Below, one piece after another: positions 5,347 to 6,507 of a stretch of DNA of 6,507 nucleotides. The stretch comes from Bacteroidales bacterium (lineage in GTDB: Bacteria; Bacteroidota; Bacteroidia; Bacteroidales; WCHB1-69). The position numbers were made by a program, and so were the translations under genes. The notes below the pieces were generated by a model. The model saw only the letters and a program-made list of their open reading frames with translations, had not been told where the DNA came from and ran no database searches. Position 1 is the stretch's first letter. Every line of letters starts with the position of its first letter. Where the stretch lies: contig JAQUGA010000146.1 in the NCBI GenBank assembly GCA_028684405.1, positions 1 to 6,507 of the forward strand. Reading direction: 5' to 3'.

Positions 5347-5353
5347 CCTCCTT
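5347..5353 (-). promoter_or_regulatory. Strong Shine-Dalgarno of hpf
   Basis: AAGGAGG on the minus strand ends 5 nt before the hpf ATG (5341), a near-ideal complement to the 16S 3' end at near-ideal spacing. It is the only strong SD among the intact genes of the window; all others have A-rich or U-rich upstream regions. This fits a gene with its own mode of initiation in a phylum that mostly ignores SD sequences. Confidence 0.85.
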
Positions 5354-5355
5354 TT

Positions 5356-6243
5356 TTATGCTCGCGGATGAGCTTGTTTATATATGTTCTTTAATTTTGA
5401 AATCGAATTGTGAGTGTATATTTGAGTCGCGGATAAATTTGCATGACCCATAAGCTCTTTTATTGCATTAATATCAGCCCCTTCATTTAATAAATGAGTG
5501 GCAAATGTATGCCGTAAAATGTGAGGACTTTTCCTTTGCTGTGTTGTTACTCTTCCCATATGATGCCGTACAATTCTATAGATGCTTTTTGGATACATTT
5601 TATTTCCTTTTAGAGTAACAAAAAGATGCTCGATTTGTTTGATGCCAGCGAAAGATTCGTCCCTTAATGCAATATATTCTTTTATCTTTTTTGATAAATT
5701 TATACTGATGGGAATAATGCGCTCTTTTTGACGTTTTCCAAAGATTTTTATTTGACCTTCATAAAACGAAATATCATTGTCTTTTATGTTGATTAGTTCA
5801 GATAGGCGGATGCCTGTAGAGTAGAAAATGTCTAAAATAAGTTTATCTCTCATTCCGATAAATCCTTCGTCAAAAGAATCGGGGTTTAAAAGTTCATCTG
5901 CTTTTGTTACATTAATATAAATAGGAAGTCTTTTTTTTATCTTGGGCGATGAAATGGTCTCCATCGGATTTTTAGAAATTATTTCGTTTTTTTGTAAAAA
6001 ACGATAATAACTTCGCAAACTTGATAGCTTTCTGCTGATTGATTTTGATTCTATTTTGTTATACGTGAGGTCGGAAATCCATCCCCTAATTTGAATAGAG
6101 TCAGCGTCTGCTAAATTGTTTATTTCAAAAACTGAAACTAAATAGTGGGAAAATTGTTCTAAATCAGAAAGATAAGATTTTACAGTTAAAGCCGAACTTC
6201 TTTTTTCGGATTCTAAATACTGAATGTAGTCGGGTGATATCAT
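5356..6243 (-). CDS. xerC: XerC/XerD-family tyrosine recombinase
   Basis: Site-specific tyrosine recombinase. The family resolves chromosome dimers at dif sites near the terminus. The 295 residues match Xer proteins. The N-terminal SAM-like core-binding domain (about 1-95) has SPDYIQYLESEKRSSALTVKSYLSDLEQF and ends in KNPMETISSPK. The catalytic domain (about 105-290) has all the active-site residues: Arg146 in TGIRLSEL, Lys170 in the FGKRQKER hairpin, His241 and Arg244 in HILRHTFATH, His267 in LMGHANL and nucleophile Tyr276 in TQIYTH. XerC versus XerD cannot be settled from this sequence; the position between rpsU and hpf is that of the housekeeping gene, which argues against a phage integrase. 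The ATG abuts the U-tract of the rpsU terminator and has no SD. Confidence 0.9.
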   Translation of the reverse strand: MISPDYIQYLESEKRSSALTVKSYLSDLEQFSHYLVSVFEINNLADADSIQIRGWISDLTYNKIESKSISRKLSSLRSYYRFLQKNEIISKNPMETISSPKIKKRLPIYINVTKADELLNPDSFDEGFIGMRDKLILDIFYSTGIRLSELINIKDNDISFYEGQIKIFGKRQKERIIPISINLSKKIKEYIALRDESFAGIKQIEHLFVTLKGNKMYPKSIYRIVRHHMGRVTTQQRKSPHILRHTFATHLLNEGADINAIKELMGHANLSATQIYTHNSISKLKNIYKQAHPRA

Positions 6244-6293
6244 AAAAAAAACCGTAAAATGAGGTGTAAATATACAACATCATTTTACGGTTT
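6244..6293 (-). terminator. Intrinsic terminator of rpsU
   Basis: Perfect 14-bp arms TCATTTTACGGTTT (6280-6293) and AAACCGTAAAATGA (6249-6262) are separated by a 17-nt loop with a small internal TGTA/TACA stem. In the minus-strand transcript the stem ends directly in a run of U residues (6250-6244), and the xer ATG follows with no gap. It lies 24 nt past the rpsU stop. The stem is long but AU-rich, with a CCG/CGG core. It should end most rpsU transcription, or else let a fraction through into xer-hpf. Confidence 0.85.
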
Positions 6294-6297
6294 GCAA
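6267..6297 (-). promoter_or_regulatory. Candidate promoter of xer-hpf inside the rpsU terminator
   Basis: On the minus strand, TTGC (6297-6294) is followed by 19 nt and TATATTTA (6274-6267), close to the Bacteroidota TTTG-N19-TAnnTTTG form but with one mismatch in each element. The -7 element lies in the terminator loop, so RNA would start near 6260 and have a leader of only about 17 nt before the xer ATG, without the upstream hairpin arm. The match is weaker than at the tRNA-tuf promoter. Confidence 0.45.
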
Positions 6298-6317
6298 CTA
6301 GTAAGTCTTAAAAATGA

Positions 6318-6507
6318 TTAATCAAGATTAGAATAAGTCTTCTCTATGTAAATCGCTTTTAAGCGTTGCTCCCTTTTCAGGATCGATGGTTTTGTGAACT
6401 TTTGACGTGCACGTAACTCTTTGACTACTCCTGTTTTTTCAAACTTACGTTTCAATTTTTTTAGGGCTCTGTCAATGTTTTCTCCTTCTTTAATGGGAAC
6501 AATAATC
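6318..6507 (-). CDS. rpsU: 30S ribosomal protein bS21 (partial only in its start codon)
   Basis: Small basic protein of the 30S platform near the 3' end of 16S rRNA, needed for efficient initiation. Translating the minus strand from the right edge gives 62 residues beginning IIVPIKEGENIDRALKKLKR. It continues with KFEKTGVVKELRARQKF and ends KAIYIEKTYSNLD before TAA at 6320-6318. The VP.KEGE.I..ALK..KRK.EK.G...E.R.R..F pattern is typical of bS21 of about 63-65 residues. The leading G at 6507 is probably the last base of its ATG, so only two bases of the gene are missing. The C-terminal part is rich in Lys and Arg. In Bacteroidota, bS21 helps hide the anti-SD of 16S rRNA, which bears on the SD of the nearby hpf. 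Its own ribosome binding site lies outside the window. Confidence 0.95.
   Translation of the reverse strand, partial: IIVPIKEGENIDRALKKLKRKFEKTGVVKELRARQKFTKPSILKREQRLKAIYIEKTYSNLD

Noticed and set aside
5356..6243. Recombinase near tRNA genes as a sign of an integrated element
   Set aside because: The protein is a full-length Xer-type enzyme in a housekeeping context. No direct repeats of tRNA ends and no cargo or phage genes are seen, and all tRNAs are intact.
1..6507. CRISPR array, riboswitch, toxin-antitoxin or defence genes
   Set aside because: No spaced direct repeats and no unexplained open stretch over 300 nt. Every sizeable region is covered by recognised housekeeping genes or tRNAs.

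Overview
This window is a housekeeping block from an AT-rich member of the Bacteroidota, possibly close to the Bacteroidales. All genes are read from the minus strand. Four things support the assignment. The RpoB N-terminus has the phylum's pattern (FASTK...YPDFLE.QLKSF...EGL). The gene order rpsU - xer recombinase - hpf/raiA - tRNAs - tuf - tRNA-Trp - secE is one I associate with this phylum. All start codons but one lack a Shine-Dalgarno (SD) sequence and have A-rich upstream regions. There is an exact match to the Bacteroidota housekeeping promoter (TTTG-N19-TAnnTTTG). None of the five tRNA genes encodes its CCA end.

Layout, in transcription order from right to left. (1) The 3' part of rpsU (bS21), cut by the window edge within its start codon, followed by a strong intrinsic terminator. 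(2) A XerC/D-family tyrosine recombinase and a short ribosome hibernation factor (HPF/RaiA), followed by a second intrinsic terminator. (3) An exact promoter match embedded in that terminator, then tRNA-Thr(UGU), tRNA-Tyr(GUA), tRNA-Gly(UCC), tRNA-Thr(GGU) and tuf (EF-Tu). (4) A perfect 32-bp palindrome, tRNA-Trp(CCA), secE, nusG, rplK, rplA, rplJ and rplL. (5) A hairpin in the rplL-rpoB gap, then the first 48 codons of rpoB running off the left edge.

The genes serve translation and transcription: elongation factor and decoding tRNAs, the L11/L1 and L10/L12 stalk proteins, the SecE translocon subunit, the NusG elongation factor, RNA polymerase beta, the initiation-linked protein bS21 and a ribosome-silencing factor. 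The order of four tRNAs, tuf, secE, nusG, rplKAJL and rpoB, including the anticodons, matches the E. coli thrU-tyrU-glyT-thrT-tufB-secE-nusG-rplKAJL-rpoB region. It is therefore very ancient, with tRNA-Trp as the extra member.

I found no exotic defence or mobile system. The points worth a second look are regulatory. hpf is the only gene with a strong SD, in a phylum where the anti-SD is normally masked by a complex that includes bS21, and bS21 is encoded two genes upstream. At two junctions a promoter appears to be interleaved with a terminator hairpin. rpoB has no usable ATG. A perfect palindrome without a U-tract separates tuf from tRNA-Trp.
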